Source: Paenibacillus tundrae
GTDB taxonomy: Bacteria > Bacillota > Bacilli > Paenibacillales > Paenibacillaceae
NCBI RefSeq assembly: GCF_036884255.1
Contig: NZ_CP145605.1
Location: 992,001 to 1,056,000, forward strand
Reading direction: 5' to 3'
DNA: 64,000 bases
Shown here one piece after another: positions 1 to 10,900 of the stretch. Within the stretch, counting starts at the first letter, position 1. Each line of letters opens with the position of its first letter. A program made the position numbers and the translations under genes. Below the pieces are notes generated by a model that worked only from the letters and a program-made list of their open reading frames with translations, did no database searches and had not been told where the DNA came from.

Positions 1-1
1 C

Positions 2-1903
2 AAAGGCTTCGTGATGAGTGATTATGGTGCCAACTTCAGTACGGTAGAATCCGCCAATGCTGGACTCGATCTGGAGACACCAGGTGAGCCGTACGGTAAA
101 TGGGGAAGTAAGCTACTGGAGGCCGTGAACAAAGGCGAGGTCAGCGAACAAACCATTGATGAAAAGGTTAGACGTATTTTGCTTCAAATGTTCGATAAAG
201 GGCTGTTCGATAAGCCTGTAACGAATACAACAATCAATGCGAAGGCAGATGGAGCGAAAGCTCGTCAGTTTGCAGAAGAGAGTATGGTTTTGCTGCAAAA
301 TAATGATAATATGTTGCCACTCTCCGATAATAAGCTGAACTCCATTGCTGTAATCGGCCCGGATGCAGATACAGCATCTGCAGCTGGAGGCGGTAGCAGT
401 CTGGTTAACCCAACGTATACCGTGAGCCCATTGGAAGGCATTCGTAAACGTGCCGGAAAAGATGTTGATGTGAAGTATGCAGCGGGAACAGACCCTGTCT
501 CGGCAGGGGATGCATTTAACGGCCCATCTGCGGTACCGTCTGCAATTTTGTCTCCAGCTAATGCTCAGAAGAGTGAGCAGAACTACGGAACAGATCAAGC
601 AGAATTCGGCCTTCATGCTGAATATTGGACGAATAAAGATATGGAAGGTGACCCTGAACTTGTTCGCACAGACAATCAGGTCAATATGAATCTTGGATTT
701 TACAACTATGAAGGCTTCAATGCACAGTCTTCTAAACTTCCAGTGACACCGACCAAGTTTAACAGCAAAATGTCTGCTCGCTGGACAGGTGCAATCACAG
801 CACCAACAACAGGCGAATATCAGCTATCTCTAACGAGCCTAGGCTCTGCTAAATTGTATGTGGATGATCAGCTTCTTGTGGACAATCAGGGTGCAACTCT
901 AAGCACAACCAAGAAGGGTATTACCTTGCAAGAAGGAGAATCCCATAATATTCGTATTGAATATCGCACGGATTTCCCAGTACAGTCGAATCATGATATG
1001 GGAGCGCAGGTTCGTTTTGGCTGGGAAGCACCGGAAGACGCAGTGGATGCCAAAATGGAAAAGGCCGTTGAACTGGCTAAAAAATCTGACGTAGCGGTTG
1101 TCGTGACACGTACGTATGACAGTGAGGGTTACGTAGACCGTTCCGATCTGGAACTGCCTAACAATCAGGAGCAGTTGATCCGCAAGGTTGCGGCAGCCAA
1201 TCCGAAGACGATTGTAGTACAGATGAGTGGACGAGCTGTAGAGATGGATTCTTGGCAAAAAGAAGTGCCATCCATTGTACAAGCTTGGTATGCTGGTCAG
1301 GAACAAGGAAATGCTGTTGCTAGGGTATTGTTCGGGGATGTGAATCCTTCAGGTAAGCTACCTGTAACGTTCCCTGCCGATGACGAACAAACGCCAGTAT
1401 CAACTGCAGAGCAGTTCCCTGGTGTCAACGGAGTAGGTAACTATTCGGAGGGAATCTTTGTAGGGTACAAAGGATACGAAAAGCAAGGCCTATCACCAAC
1501 ATTTGCGTTCGGTCATGGTCTGTCATATACAAGCTTTGATTACCGCAATCTGCATGTGAAGAATAGTGGCAAGGGAGAGGGCGCAACGGTAGAAGTGGCT
1601 CTCAACTTACGCAATACAGGCAAACGTTCGGGTGCCGAAGTGGTTCAAGTATACGTAGGTAATCTGCCAACAAAAGTGGAGACACCAGCCAAACAGCTTG
1701 CTGGTTGGGCGAAGGTAGATCTCAAGGCGGGTAAACAACAGCGTGTAAACATCAAGCTGGATCGCAGCGCCTTATCTTATTGGGATGAGAAGTCGAATGA
1801 ATGGATCATGCCTAAAGGTAAAGTATCGATCTATGTCGGTAGCGCTTCGGATGATGTCCGTCTGACAGGTAGTGTGAATATCGGAAGTCCTTCCGGTAAA
1901 TAG
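2..1903 (+). CDS. GH3 family beta-glucosidase with PA14 insert (5' truncated by window edge)
   Basis: The reading frame is open from base 2, so the gene begins before the window. The first visible residues include the GH3 nucleophile segment (VMSDYGA, Asp is the catalytic nucleophile of the family). The GH3 C-terminal domain follows and is split by a PA14-like beta module (about residues 200-340 of the visible part, starting HAEYWTNKDMEG) that in this family shapes substrate binding. A fibronectin-III-like domain closes the protein (AEVVQVYVGNL). GH3 enzymes release terminal beta-linked glucose or related sugars by a retaining mechanism. Whether this one is secreted cannot be seen because the N-terminus is missing. 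The neighbouring GH30 gene suggests joint beta-glucan breakdown, but a strong terminator separates the two. Exact substrate unknown. Confidence 0.93.
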   Translation, partial: KGFVMSDYGANFSTVESANAGLDLETPGEPYGKWGSKLLEAVNKGEVSEQTIDEKVRRILLQMFDKGLFDKPVTNTTINAKADGAKARQFAEESMVLLQNNDNMLPLSDNKLNSIAVIGPDADTASAAGGGSSLVNPTYTVSPLEGIRKRAGKDVDVKYAAGTDPVSAGDAFNGPSAVPSAILSPANAQKSEQNYGTDQAEFGLHAEYWTNKDMEGDPELVRTDNQVNMNLGFYNYEGFNAQSSKLPVTPTKFNSKMSARWTGAITAPTTGEYQLSLTSLGSAKLYVDDQLLVDNQGATLSTTKKGITLQEGESHNIRIEYRTDFPVQSNHDMGAQVRFGWEAPEDAVDAKMEKAVELAKKSDVAVVVTRTYDSEGYVDRSDLELPNNQEQLIRKVAAANPKTIVVQMSGRAVEMDSWQKEVPSIVQAWYAGQEQGNAVARVLFGDVNPSGKLPVTFPADDEQTPVSTAEQFPGVNGVGNYSEGIFVGYKGYEKQGLSPTFAFGHGLSYTSFDYRNLHVKNSGKGEGATVEVALNLRNTGKRSGAEVVQVYVGNLPTKVETPAKQLAGWAKVDLKAGKQQRVNIKLDRSALSYWDEKSNEWIMPKGKVSIYVGSASDDVRLTGSVNIGSPSGK

Positions 1904-1920
1904 AAGGAATAGATATATTA

Positions 1921-1947
1921 GTCGTGGCCTTAGGGCCGCGGCTTTTT
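1921..1947 (+). terminator. Rho-independent terminator after the GH3 gene
   Basis: Nine-base-pair stem (1921-1929 with 1934-1942, two G-T pairs), TTAG loop, then five T residues. It lies 17 bases after the GH3 stop codon. Confidence 0.85.
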
Positions 1948-2024
1948 CTACAATAAGATCTAACAATCCTAGCTGCAAGATGAGTGAAGAATTTCGAGTA
2001 GATAGGATAAGGAGTGTGAATAAG

Positions 2025-3551
2025 ATGAAAAGAGTGCTCCTACGGAACAAGCTTAGCGGCCGAATGAGGGTTGTTATCGTATTTGCCATATGCCTTATAA
2101 TACTGCTGCTGCTGTGGCTTGTGTTACGTAGCGTCAGTGAAGAACCCGTCCCTCCACCTGCCGAACAGACGCATGCCGAGGTGGAAGCTTGGTTAACTAC
2201 AGGAGATCAGCAACACTTGCTTGCCCCGCAGCAGCCGATTCCGTTAGTTCAAAGTGAAAGAAATAGCTCATCCCCACTGGAAGCCACAATCACGATTAAT
2301 CCTGAAAAGACATATCAAACCATGGATGGGTTTGGGGCAGCCATGACAGGGTCGTCAGCACATCTTATGAACCAACTCCCACAAGAAAAGCGGGAACAAT
2401 TGCTTCGTGATTTGTTTACCTCTGAGGGACTAAATCTAGATATAGTCAGACATACCATCGGAGCTTCCGATTATTCGGTGGATGCATCCGGTGCGCCTGC
2501 AAGCTATACCTATGATGATGTGGAATCAGGAACAGATTATACCATGGAACATTTCTCGATTGATCAGGATCGGGAGGTGGTAGATATACTGCAACAGGTG
2601 ACCCGATTGAAGCCACATATGAAAATCATGGGTACACCCTGGACAGCACCGGCATGGATGAAATATGGCGAGAAGACCTTACATGGCTGGTACTTGAATT
2701 ATGAAGATCCGCAAGTGTATGAAGCCTATGCACAATATTTTGTGAGATATATTCAAGCCTACCAAGACAAAGGGCTGTCCATCTACGGGATTACACTCCA
2801 GAATGAACCTGGATTCACCTCTCCGAATTATCCCAGTATGAGTATGGGGGCTGAAGAACAGGCACATTTTATACTTGATTACCTCGGGCCGGCACTGAAA
2901 AAGGCAGAGCTAGACACCCGAATCATTGCGTATGATCATAATTGGGATGAAGGTGTAGAGTACACCAATCAAGTTCTAGGGGATAAGCAGGCTGCGACTT
3001 ATATTGATGGCTCGGCTTTTCATTGTTACGCCGGTGATCCTTCTGCCATGTCGGAGGTGCATGATCGTTTTCCGGACAAGTCCATTTATTTTACGGAATG
3101 CAGTGGTGGAGACTGGAGCCCTGATTTTGGCGAAAACCTGAGCTGGCAAATGTCCAACCTTATGATTGGTGCACCGCGAAACTGGGCACAAAGTGTGTTG
3201 CTCTGGAACATCGCTTTAGATCCGCAAGGAGGACCAACCAATGGCGGTTGTGAGAACTGCCGCGGGGTCGTAACCATTGATCCTGAAAGTGGAAAAATAG
3301 ATAAAAATGTGGAGTATTATGCATTAGGGCATATCAGTAAGTTTGTACGCCCTGGAGCAGTAAGAGTGGATTCCAATCAGGAGCAAGGCAAGCTTGAGCA
3401 TGTTGCTTTTCGCAATCCGGATGGCACGATGGTATTGGTTGCGGCTAATACGGGGGAGGAAGATGCCTCGTTCAAAGTGGTGGTGGATGGAGCAGAATTT
3501 CACTACAACTTGCCTGCGAAATCGGCCGTAACATTCCGCTGGAAGACATAA
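2025..3551 (+). CDS. GH30 family glycoside hydrolase, membrane-anchored or secreted
   Basis: Retaining beta-glycosidase of family GH30, which includes glucosylceramidases and beta-1,6-glucanases. Visible family motifs are the N-terminal GFGAAMTGSSA, the acid/base segment LQNEPGFT and the nucleophile segment YFTECSGGDWS; a short beta domain closes the protein. An N-terminal hydrophobic stretch (VVIVFAICLIILLLLWLVL) preceded by basic residues is a signal peptide or signal anchor, so the enzyme acts outside the cell or on the membrane. I place the start at ATG 2025, because AAGGAG at 2009-2014 precedes it; the upstream in-frame ATG at 1980 has no ribosome binding site. The upstream GH3 gene is a plausible partner for complete beta-glucan hydrolysis. 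Subfamily and substrate are not determined. Confidence 0.9.
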   Translation: MKRVLLRNKLSGRMRVVIVFAICLIILLLLWLVLRSVSEEPVPPPAEQTHAEVEAWLTTGDQQHLLAPQQPIPLVQSERNSSSPLEATITINPEKTYQTMDGFGAAMTGSSAHLMNQLPQEKREQLLRDLFTSEGLNLDIVRHTIGASDYSVDASGAPASYTYDDVESGTDYTMEHFSIDQDREVVDILQQVTRLKPHMKIMGTPWTAPAWMKYGEKTLHGWYLNYEDPQVYEAYAQYFVRYIQAYQDKGLSIYGITLQNEPGFTSPNYPSMSMGAEEQAHFILDYLGPALKKAELDTRIIAYDHNWDEGVEYTNQVLGDKQAATYIDGSAFHCYAGDPSAMSEVHDRFPDKSIYFTECSGGDWSPDFGENLSWQMSNLMIGAPRNWAQSVLLWNIALDPQGGPTNGGCENCRGVVTIDPESGKIDKNVEYYALGHISKFVRPGAVRVDSNQEQGKLEHVAFRNPDGTMVLVAANTGEEDASFKVVVDGAEFHYNLPAKSAVTFRWKT

Positions 3552-3662
3552 CCGCGAGTGGAAAGCTGCATTAAGATTGGATTACTCAGGTACTGGATGT
3601 ATGCTGAGAATGTTACAATAATACACAAACAATAGTTTAGTCGTATTGGGGTGTATTCAAGG

Positions 3663-4103
3663 ATGGTTATCGTTTCATACCGTGAACAAGATCATGAGCA
3701 GCTGATACAGATCTGGGAGAGAGCTGTTCGAGCAACACATACGTTTTTGGAAGAGCATGACATTCAGTTCTATCGAAATATGGTAGGTGAAATACTGGAG
3801 CAACGGCAAGTTGAGGTATGGGAAGCGCTAGATATGGAGCAACAACCTGTCGGCTTTATCGGGTTACAAAACAACTTTATTGAGATGTTATTCGTCGATC
3901 CAAGTCAGCATGGACAGGGCGTAGGACGTCTTCTGATCGAACATACCATCGAACTCAAAGGACACCACCTCAAGGTGGATGTTAATGAACAGAATGCTGG
4001 AGCAGCTCAATTCTATAAGAAAATGGGGTTTGTACAGATTGGGCGCTCTGAACTCGATGGATCTGGCAATCCGTTCCCGCTGCTGCATCTGGAGATTTCA
4101 TAA
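3663..4103 (+). CDS. GNAT N-acetyltransferase, YjaB-like
   Basis: Single GNAT domain of 146 residues. The acetyl-CoA loop is visible as HGQGVGRLLIEH, followed by the family's NVNEQN..A..FYKKMGF segment and a C-terminal GRSELDGSGNPFPLL that closely follows E. coli YjaB. I choose ATG 3663 (protein starts MVIVSYREQD, colinear with YjaB). An in-frame GTG at 3651 is an alternative, with only a weak GGGGTG as ribosome binding site. YjaB-type proteins transfer acetyl groups from acetyl-CoA to unknown acceptors. The gene stands alone and ends ahead of a bidirectional terminator. Confidence 0.88.
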   Translation: MVIVSYREQDHEQLIQIWERAVRATHTFLEEHDIQFYRNMVGEILEQRQVEVWEALDMEQQPVGFIGLQNNFIEMLFVDPSQHGQGVGRLLIEHTIELKGHHLKVDVNEQNAGAAQFYKKMGFVQIGRSELDGSGNPFPLLHLEIS

Positions 4104-4211
4104 ACAAGCCGGCACATTGACCAAGAAAGAGAAAGTGATCTATGAGGGTAAAGACATTCTGAAGTTGGATCGGGCGGGTAAGTGGATAATATAAAAATGC
4201 GGGAAACTAAA

Positions 4212-4244
4212 AACCATCTCAAATCGTGAATGAGATGGTTTTTT
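4212..4244. terminator. Bidirectional terminator between acetyltransferase and formate/nitrite channel genes
   Basis: Ten-base-pair perfect stem (AACCATCTCA at 4212-4221 with 4231-4240). T-runs leave both sides: TTTTTT on the plus strand and TTTTTAG on the minus strand, so it can serve both convergent genes. Confidence 0.85.
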
Positions 4245-4351
4245 GCTGTTTTTTTAGTTCAAATGCTTAACGATCTTACACGTCCTTGAACACTTGTCTG
4301 GCTTACATGAGGAAGCAACCTATGTCTGTGTTACGGGGTTAGGTCATTGTG

Positions 4352-5140
4352 TTAATGTGTCTCCTCATCTAAAAATGGTTTGTTCACGGTGTAATACATA
4401 AAGCCCATTAAGAATACACCGCCGACCAGATTGCCCAGTGTAACCGGAACCAGATTGTGGAGTACGCCTCCGAACGAAATTGTCCCCGGATGATTCAGCA
4501 CCAGAGCAATCGCAAAAGTACACATGTTAGCTATGCTATGTTCATAGCCCGAGATGAAGAAACAGAAGACAAAGAGCATCATGGCGAACATTTTGGCGCC
4601 GTTCTCTTTCATAAACATTGGGACGAAGAACGCTAGACATACCAGCCAGTTACATAGAATACCTCGGAAGAACAGCTGCATCGTGGGAGCTTCCATTTTA
4701 TGTTCAACCACACTGAGCAGGAAGCCATTAACTTGAGCTGAATCAAACAAACCGGTGAGATAGATTAATAGGGCAAATACTGCGGCTCCCATGAGGTTCC
4801 CACTGTAACTTGCAATCCATAGCTTCACCACTTCAAGCCAGCGTAGCTTCTTGCGTAGTGCAGCATACGTGTAGTAGAACGTATTGCCTGTAAACAGGTC
4901 ACCACCACCGTAGGCAATCAGAATGATGGCTGCTCCGAACGTGATTGCCGCCATTGGGTATGTAAACGGGGATTGTTCCATATAGAAGAAATTCCCTGTC
5001 TTAAATGCTACGATTACCCCAAACCCGATGAACATACTGGCCAGCATCGAGCGTGCGATATAGCGCATTAAGCTTTGTTTGAAAATCTTGTGTTTCTTCA
5101 AGGCCAAACTCTCAACATTACGTAAACCTTCCGTTTCCAT
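4352..5140 (-). CDS. Formate/nitrite transporter family protein (FocA/NirC type)
   Basis: Pentameric membrane channel family moving formate, nitrite or related small anions. The sequence shows six hydrophobic helices, the conserved GGDLFTGN segment, the NWLVCLA helix and the GYEHSIANM segment that carries the pore histidine of the family. At 262 residues it has normal family length. The start is taken as the ATG at 5140, since GGAGG lies six bases before it; the ATG two codons earlier abuts the ribosome binding site. No formate lyase or nitrite reductase gene is adjacent, so the transported ion cannot be inferred from context. Confidence 0.92.
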   Translation of the reverse strand: METEGLRNVESLALKKHKIFKQSLMRYIARSMLASMFIGFGVIVAFKTGNFFYMEQSPFTYPMAAITFGAAIILIAYGGGDLFTGNTFYYTYAALRKKLRWLEVVKLWIASYSGNLMGAAVFALLIYLTGLFDSAQVNGFLLSVVEHKMEAPTMQLFFRGILCNWLVCLAFFVPMFMKENGAKMFAMMLFVFCFFISGYEHSIANMCTFAIALVLNHPGTISFGGVLHNLVPVTLGNLVGGVFLMGFMYYTVNKPFLDEETH

Positions 5141-5459
5141 AATCATCCTCCAATGACTAAGTTGTGTGAATTCATAAACTTACCAATCTCGCCAAGTTCT
5201 TTCCATTATAACGAATTTTTAGATAGAGGCACGTTATTTCAAAAAAAGAATATTTTCTAAATCTGAATTTATTTCAGACCCATTATTAATAAAAAAAATA
5301 AACCCTGCATCCATCTTCAATGTTAAATGAAACTTCGGAAAATCCCGTTGGAGAAGCTCCTTTAAATTGGAACTACTGTTAGCATTTCTGTTCAGAATTT
5401 GTTCAGAACATCCTGATAAGCTATGTGCCGAAAACGAGTTTCTTTGGGAGGAAACGTAC
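5141..5459. other. Intergenic region between divergent channel and surface-protein genes
   Basis: AT-rich region that must hold both promoters; I cannot identify convincing -35/-10 pairs. One visible structure is a direct repeat TGTTCAGAA at 5389-5397 and 5400-5408, 11 bases apart (one helical turn). It lies about 55-70 bases before the start of the first surface-protein gene and is a possible activator or response-regulator site. No gene is supported. Confidence 0.4.
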
Positions 5460-7943
5460 ATGAATCAGGATTGGAAAAAAGTGTTGCTGACTTCGGTTAT
5501 AGTGGGCATGCTGTCGAGTACTCAACTCGCTAATGCAGCAGATCTAACAGGGGGAGCACAGGGTCAGACAACGTCGGTTTTTACCGATCAAACGGATATT
5601 CGTTCCACTTCGCTGCAAGCGGTGCAGGAAGCGGTTAATAAAGGGTTAATTTCAGGCTATCCGGATGGGTCATTTCATCCAAGCCAGCATTTGACTCGTA
5701 GAGAGATGGCTGTATTGTTAGCCAAAGCATCACAGCTAACCATTCAAGAAACATTGAACACTGGGGTCAAAAATTCAGATTGGGCTGCGCCTTACATTGA
5801 AGCCATCCAAAAAGCAGGATGGATGACTGGAGATAAATCCGGGAACTTCCGTGCCAATGATCCAATTCGCCGGGAAGAGCTTGCATCAATTTTGGTAAGA
5901 GTCACAGGAACACAAGGTGCCAAAGGCGGCCAAAAACAGACGCTTTCGGACGAAGCTACAGTGAGTGGTTGGGCCAAAGAACAGGTACATACAGCGTTGA
6001 AGCTGGGCTTGTTGGATTCAAGTGAAGGTAAGTTCGAATCCAAGGCTTATGTGGAACGACAAGACATTGCCAAAGTTTTGGTAGACGTATTTCAGACGGG
6101 AGAGCGGACAGCCTCGTTAACAAAATTAGACGGCGATGTTGCCTATGTTGATGGACGTCCTTTCGTCATTAGCAAGGAATTGCAGAGCATTTTGAATGAG
6201 AAAAACCAAGCAGCACTACAGAACGCTGTCATTAAGTATGACGCACACACACGTAATCTATCTTCGGTGTCAGAGATTCAGGTTACCCAGGCAGGTACGG
6301 CTAAAGATTCAATCACTTTGGATCTGAAAGGAACCTCCTATCAAGGAACGGTTTCCGTGTCAGCAGATCATGTTGTTTTGAAAGCCGATACATTGTCCCA
6401 AGTTGTTCTGAAACCAGGTGTAGCCTCAATCACGATTGATGGTGATATCGATGCCGTGACGGTAGATACAACAGACAAAGTGACTGTTCTCGGAACTGGC
6501 ACGTGGAAAGAAATTGTGCTGAAAGATGTGAAGTCTCTAATTCAACTGCCTACGAGTGTAAAAACGGGCAAAGTTACGCTTCCACAAGGTGGAGTAGCCT
6601 CACAGATCATTCGTAATACGCCTTCTACGAATACTCCATCCAGCAGTCAGGGGACAAGTACTGCGAGTGCAGGTTCGTCAGGTTCATCAGGCGGTTCGCC
6701 ATCTCCATCACCAACGCCGGTACCACAACCGCAGCCAGAACCACAACCAGAACCACAACCAAAACCAGAACCGCAGCCAGAGCCGCAACCGGAACCGGAA
6801 CCACCTGTTGTTGTACCTCCGACTCCGGAAAATCAATTGCCTGTTGTCAAAGCCCCTATTACGGATAGAACGGTGGTTGTGGGAAGTCTTGTACAACAGA
6901 TCGATCTTACGACTGTATTTTCCGATCCGGATGAGGATGAATTGAGTTATGAAATTACGGAGATCAATCAGGGCATCGCTAGTGCAAGTATCCAGGGTTC
7001 AACATTAGGAATTTCACCTATATCAGAGGGGGCTACAGCGGTTAAGGTAGAAGCTACGGATGGCAAAGGAGGTAGTGTAACGGCATCTTTTAATTACGTG
7101 GTTACGCCGGTTCTCTTACCACCAATGCCGCCGATTCCACCATTCCCGCCATTTCCAACGTTCCCACCCATCATTATACCTCCATTCCCTAACTTCCCAC
7201 CTCATGTGTTAAAAACACTGGACACGGTGAATGTTGATTTGGGTACAGTGAGTAAACCGATTCAATTGGCGGGTGTGTTTGGTGATATAAACGGAGATGC
7301 CCTCACGTATACGGCAGAGTCATCTGATCCGTCAGTAGTAGAGACGAGTGTGCAGGGAGATACGTTGACGTTAAATTTCAAGGATAAAGCTGGTTCAGCG
7401 ACGATTACAGTGAGAGCTACCGACCCTACTCTTCTCAGCACGCAGACTACATTTACGGTTAATGTGGCAGATCCGGATGCGGGTAAGGGGCTGTTTATTT
7501 CAGAGGTTGTATGGGGAGATGGGGAAACTCAAGCAATTGAACTATATAATCCGACTTCGAAAGCAATTGACCTATCCAGTTATTCTATTAAACGTAGTGA
7601 TGGTGGAGATCCAATTGAATTTGCAAATGGGACGACGATTCAACCTTATAACACATTGGTTATTGCAGATAACTCTACAGGTTTCCCAATAGACGAGGAC
7701 GATCAATACTATATCTCTTTTAACGTAGATCAGCAGAGCCTTCAAGAGTTTGTCCTACAGCTCTATCAAAATGGTCAGGACAACCCTCTGGATACTGCCA
7801 TGATGAAACCAGCTCAATCGATTACAAGAACAACCGGCGTTGTCCATGGGAATACATCCTATGATGCAACCCAATGGGTTGAACAAGGTGCGAACCAATA
7901 TGATGGTCTAGGCAACTATACTTCATCAACTCCTACCCCATAA
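5460..7943 (+). CDS. SLH-domain surface protein with cadherin-like domains and C-terminal lamin-tail domain
   Basis: Predicted cell-surface protein of 827 residues. It starts with a signal peptide (cleavage likely after ANA) and three S-layer-homology domains (about residues 35-215), which bind pyruvylated wall polymers. A beta-rich region follows, then a Pro/Gln/Glu linker made of repeats, a cadherin-like domain, a second Pro-rich segment (PPMPPIPPFPPF), another cadherin-like domain, and a C-terminal lamin-tail-like domain (FISEVVWGD..AIELYNP....DLSSYSI). ATG 5460 is chosen because GGGAGG precedes it; the upstream in-frame codons lack a ribosome binding site. A paralogue follows 33 bases downstream in the same direction, so both are probably co-transcribed. 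No catalytic domain is seen. Adhesion, matrix or wall scaffolding is inferred, not shown. Confidence 0.9.
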   Translation: MNQDWKKVLLTSVIVGMLSSTQLANAADLTGGAQGQTTSVFTDQTDIRSTSLQAVQEAVNKGLISGYPDGSFHPSQHLTRREMAVLLAKASQLTIQETLNTGVKNSDWAAPYIEAIQKAGWMTGDKSGNFRANDPIRREELASILVRVTGTQGAKGGQKQTLSDEATVSGWAKEQVHTALKLGLLDSSEGKFESKAYVERQDIAKVLVDVFQTGERTASLTKLDGDVAYVDGRPFVISKELQSILNEKNQAALQNAVIKYDAHTRNLSSVSEIQVTQAGTAKDSITLDLKGTSYQGTVSVSADHVVLKADTLSQVVLKPGVASITIDGDIDAVTVDTTDKVTVLGTGTWKEIVLKDVKSLIQLPTSVKTGKVTLPQGGVASQIIRNTPSTNTPSSSQGTSTASAGSSGSSGGSPSPSPTPVPQPQPEPQPEPQPKPEPQPEPQPEPEPPVVVPPTPENQLPVVKAPITDRTVVVGSLVQQIDLTTVFSDPDEDELSYEITEINQGIASASIQGSTLGISPISEGATAVKVEATDGKGGSVTASFNYVVTPVLLPPMPPIPPFPPFPTFPPIIIPPFPNFPPHVLKTLDTVNVDLGTVSKPIQLAGVFGDINGDALTYTAESSDPSVVETSVQGDTLTLNFKDKAGSATITVRATDPTLLSTQTTFTVNVADPDAGKGLFISEVVWGDGETQAIELYNPTSKAIDLSSYSIKRSDGGDPIEFANGTTIQPYNTLVIADNSTGFPIDEDDQYYISFNVDQQSLQEFVLQLYQNGQDNPLDTAMMKPAQSITRTTGVVHGNTSYDATQWVEQGANQYDGLGNYTSSTPTP
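6721..6805 (+). repeat. Tandem low-complexity repeat encoding the Pro-Gln-Pro-Glu linker
   Basis: Degenerate repeats of the 12-base unit CCACAACCAGAA encode alternating PQPE/PQPK inside the first SLH gene. It is a flexible linker in the protein and, at DNA level, a site where unit number could vary between strains. Confidence 0.8.
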
Positions 7944-7976
7944 TACAGATAGACTACATTTTGAAGGAGTACCCCT

Positions 7977-10900
7977 ATGTCCAAAATAAGCAGAATTGTA
8001 CAGCTCACCTTGATCGCAGTATTACTTTCCAACGCTGTACCCGTATCTGCACAATATGATAAGTCAGTGACGCAGGCTATGTCTGCGTCTGGCGTATCAA
8101 CGGTTGCGCAAGATTCCAACAACACGAAGTTGAGCGATGCAATGAGTAGGGCAGTATCGATGGGGATCATTAAAGGTGACCCTAACGGAGATATTCGGGC
8201 GAACGATCGGATTACTCGCCAAGAATTGGCGGTTGTATTGGCTCAATCGCTTGGGTTAACGATAAATAAACAAGCATCAGCACCTTTTGCCGATGTCCCA
8301 TCTAATAGCTGGTCAGCACCGTATATTCAAGCGGTTAAGCAGGCTGGACTTTTACAGGGGGATGCTAAAGGGAGTTACCACCCAACAGCGCCGATTACGG
8401 GGCAGGAGCTTATAACGGTCCTGGTGAGAGCAACTTCTATTGCTGAAAAGGAAGCTCAGAAGGACCCTCTTTCCTCGGATTGGAAAGGGGCAAGTTCATG
8501 GGCGATTCCGTATATTCAGACGGCGGAGAAGGAGGATCTTCTAAGCGAGTATCACGGAGATATTAAAGTTAAACAAGGACTTGTTCGAAGCGAAGCTGTC
8601 GGAATGTTGCTGTCAGCTATGTTTCCAGAAATACGACTATCTGTTGTTCAGTCCATTCATGGAAATCAGATTCAGATCAATGGAGTCACCTATCAAGCCT
8701 CTGAGCAAGTGGCCGGTCTTCTGAATGAAGGTAATAAGGCGATGTTGAACCAAGCTGGAATAAAGTTCATGAGCCATAAGCGAACCATTACTGAAATTAA
8801 TGAACTGGAGATCAGAACGGGTGGCTTAGAAGCGGCCGAAGGTAAGCCGGAATTCAGTAATAATTTGTTGTTGAATGGTAACGGAGCTGTATTGAATGGG
8901 AACTTGACGATTAAGGCAGACTTCACTTCAGTACAGGGACTTACGGTAAAAGGTAAGCTGACAATTGCCCCTGAGATGGAGCATGATTTTTACGCCCAGA
9001 ATATTAAAGTAGAACAGTCCGTGTTAGTTCATGGTGGTGATCCCAATACGGTTGTATTTGATAACTCCGTTCTGAACACTGTAGGAATTAACAAAACCGA
9101 TGTGCATGTTGCGCTAACAGGAAATACCAGTGCTCAAGAGGTGAGTGTGGAATCCAATAGTACGGTTGATATTGCAGCAACCGCAACGCTTCCGCTGTTA
9201 ACGATTGTTGAAGGGACGAGCCAGGTAGAGCTGAAAGGAGCTATCGGTACGGTTGTTCTGGATTCAACGAAGCCTTTGCAACTGAATGGTAACGTTGCGA
9301 TCCAACAACTTAAAGTAGAGGGGACGGGTGCAATAAGCTTGAATACGGCAGGTACCGTCCAACAGCTTCAAGTTAACAATCCAGCTTCCCAAATTAATAT
9401 AGCTGGCAATGTAAAGGTGTCTGATGTTTCTTTGGCTACGGGAGTAACTTCATCAGCAGTAAGTGGAAATACAGGAACAACCACAACTACAACACCAACA
9501 TCGTCTTCTTCTGGAGGAACAAGTGGAGCTGGCACTGGCAGTAGCGGCAGTGGTGGTGGCAGTGAATCGCCTCCCGTTGTGGCGAATCGTTCGCCTGAAC
9601 TAATCAAGCCATTCGAAAATCGTAAATTGACGGGCAATGGGCAGGCGGCAACGTTAAACCTTAACGAATATGTGACCGACCCGGATGGTGACGTGATATC
9701 GTATACTGTTAGCTCATCCAAATCGTCCGTTGCCAAGGTTGTGCTTACGGGAACTCAATTAAGTATTGTTCCATTAGAGCATGGCATGGCTACAATTACG
9801 ATTGCATCGAATGATGGTCGAGGCAAAAGATTAAGATCCACATTTGAGGTTAGCGTAAACGCATCACCTTTGGCATCACCTATTCCAGATCAAGAACTTC
9901 ATGCTGAATCAGACAGCGATAATTTGGATCTTAGTATCTATTTCATGGATGATGAGAAAAAAGAATCAGAGCTGCTGTACAGTGTAATCAACACGGACAC
10001 AGACATCGTTGGTACAGAAGTGAACGGCACGATATTGAAATTAACACCCAAAAAGGTAGGGGAAACTGTACTTAAAGTTAAAGTGGATGATCAGCAGGTT
10101 GCCGATGACGGCAGTACAGGTGTTACAGAAGTGGATCTGAGAATTGTTGTTCTGCCACATATTAACCGTGAACCTGTAGGCGCAATTCCTGCAAAAGTTA
10201 ATGTATACCTAGGGGATGTAATCCCTGGAACAAACTTAAATGAGCATTATACAGACCCAGACGGTGATTCTTTGACGTATACGGCATCTTCTTCCAACCC
10301 AGATGGCCTTGCTGTTGAAGAGAATGCGGGTGTATTGAACTTATCTGCACTCCAAATCGGAACCTACACCGTTTCCTACACCGTGAGTGATGGTAATGGA
10401 GGAATCGTGAATGGAGCATTCGAGGTAGAGGTGTTGTCCATACCGAATCAGCCTCCAGTTCTGACAGATAGCCCACCCAAGCAGTTTCTTGTTCTTGGAA
10501 AAAACGATCAGATCATTGAATTGTCTAACTATTTCATAGATCCAGAGGGCGAAGCATTGAACTACGTTGCATCCTTGGACAATCCCGATGATGTATCTAT
10601 GCTGGAACCAAGCGTAACGAACAATATGTTGACTCTACGTGCAATTCAGGCTGGTACAACAAAGATTAAAATTGTTGCAAGTGATCCTCAAGGACAAGAG
10701 GCTGTATCGTATATTGACGTAGAGGTGGTCGAAGCGGGAAATATTGCCACCATTCCAGATCAAACAATAACATGGCCTTGGACTACTCTGGATATGGATC
10801 TTGCTCCATACCTATCGGGCTTTGATACAAGTACCTTGTCAGTCAATGCTATAACACTAAATGAAAATATTGCTACCGTTTCTACTGGTGGTTTACAGGT

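Noticed and set aside
5234-5461. 75-codon minus-strand frame upstream of the first SLH gene
   Set aside because: It lies in the divergent promoter region, has no ribosome binding site and no recognisable protein character.
6667-6945. Open frames on both strands over the Pro-Gln linker region (Asn/Gln/Arg-rich products)
   Set aside because: They are frame shadows of the CCACAACCAGAA repeat; composition is an artefact of the tandem repeat and no ribosome binding site fits.
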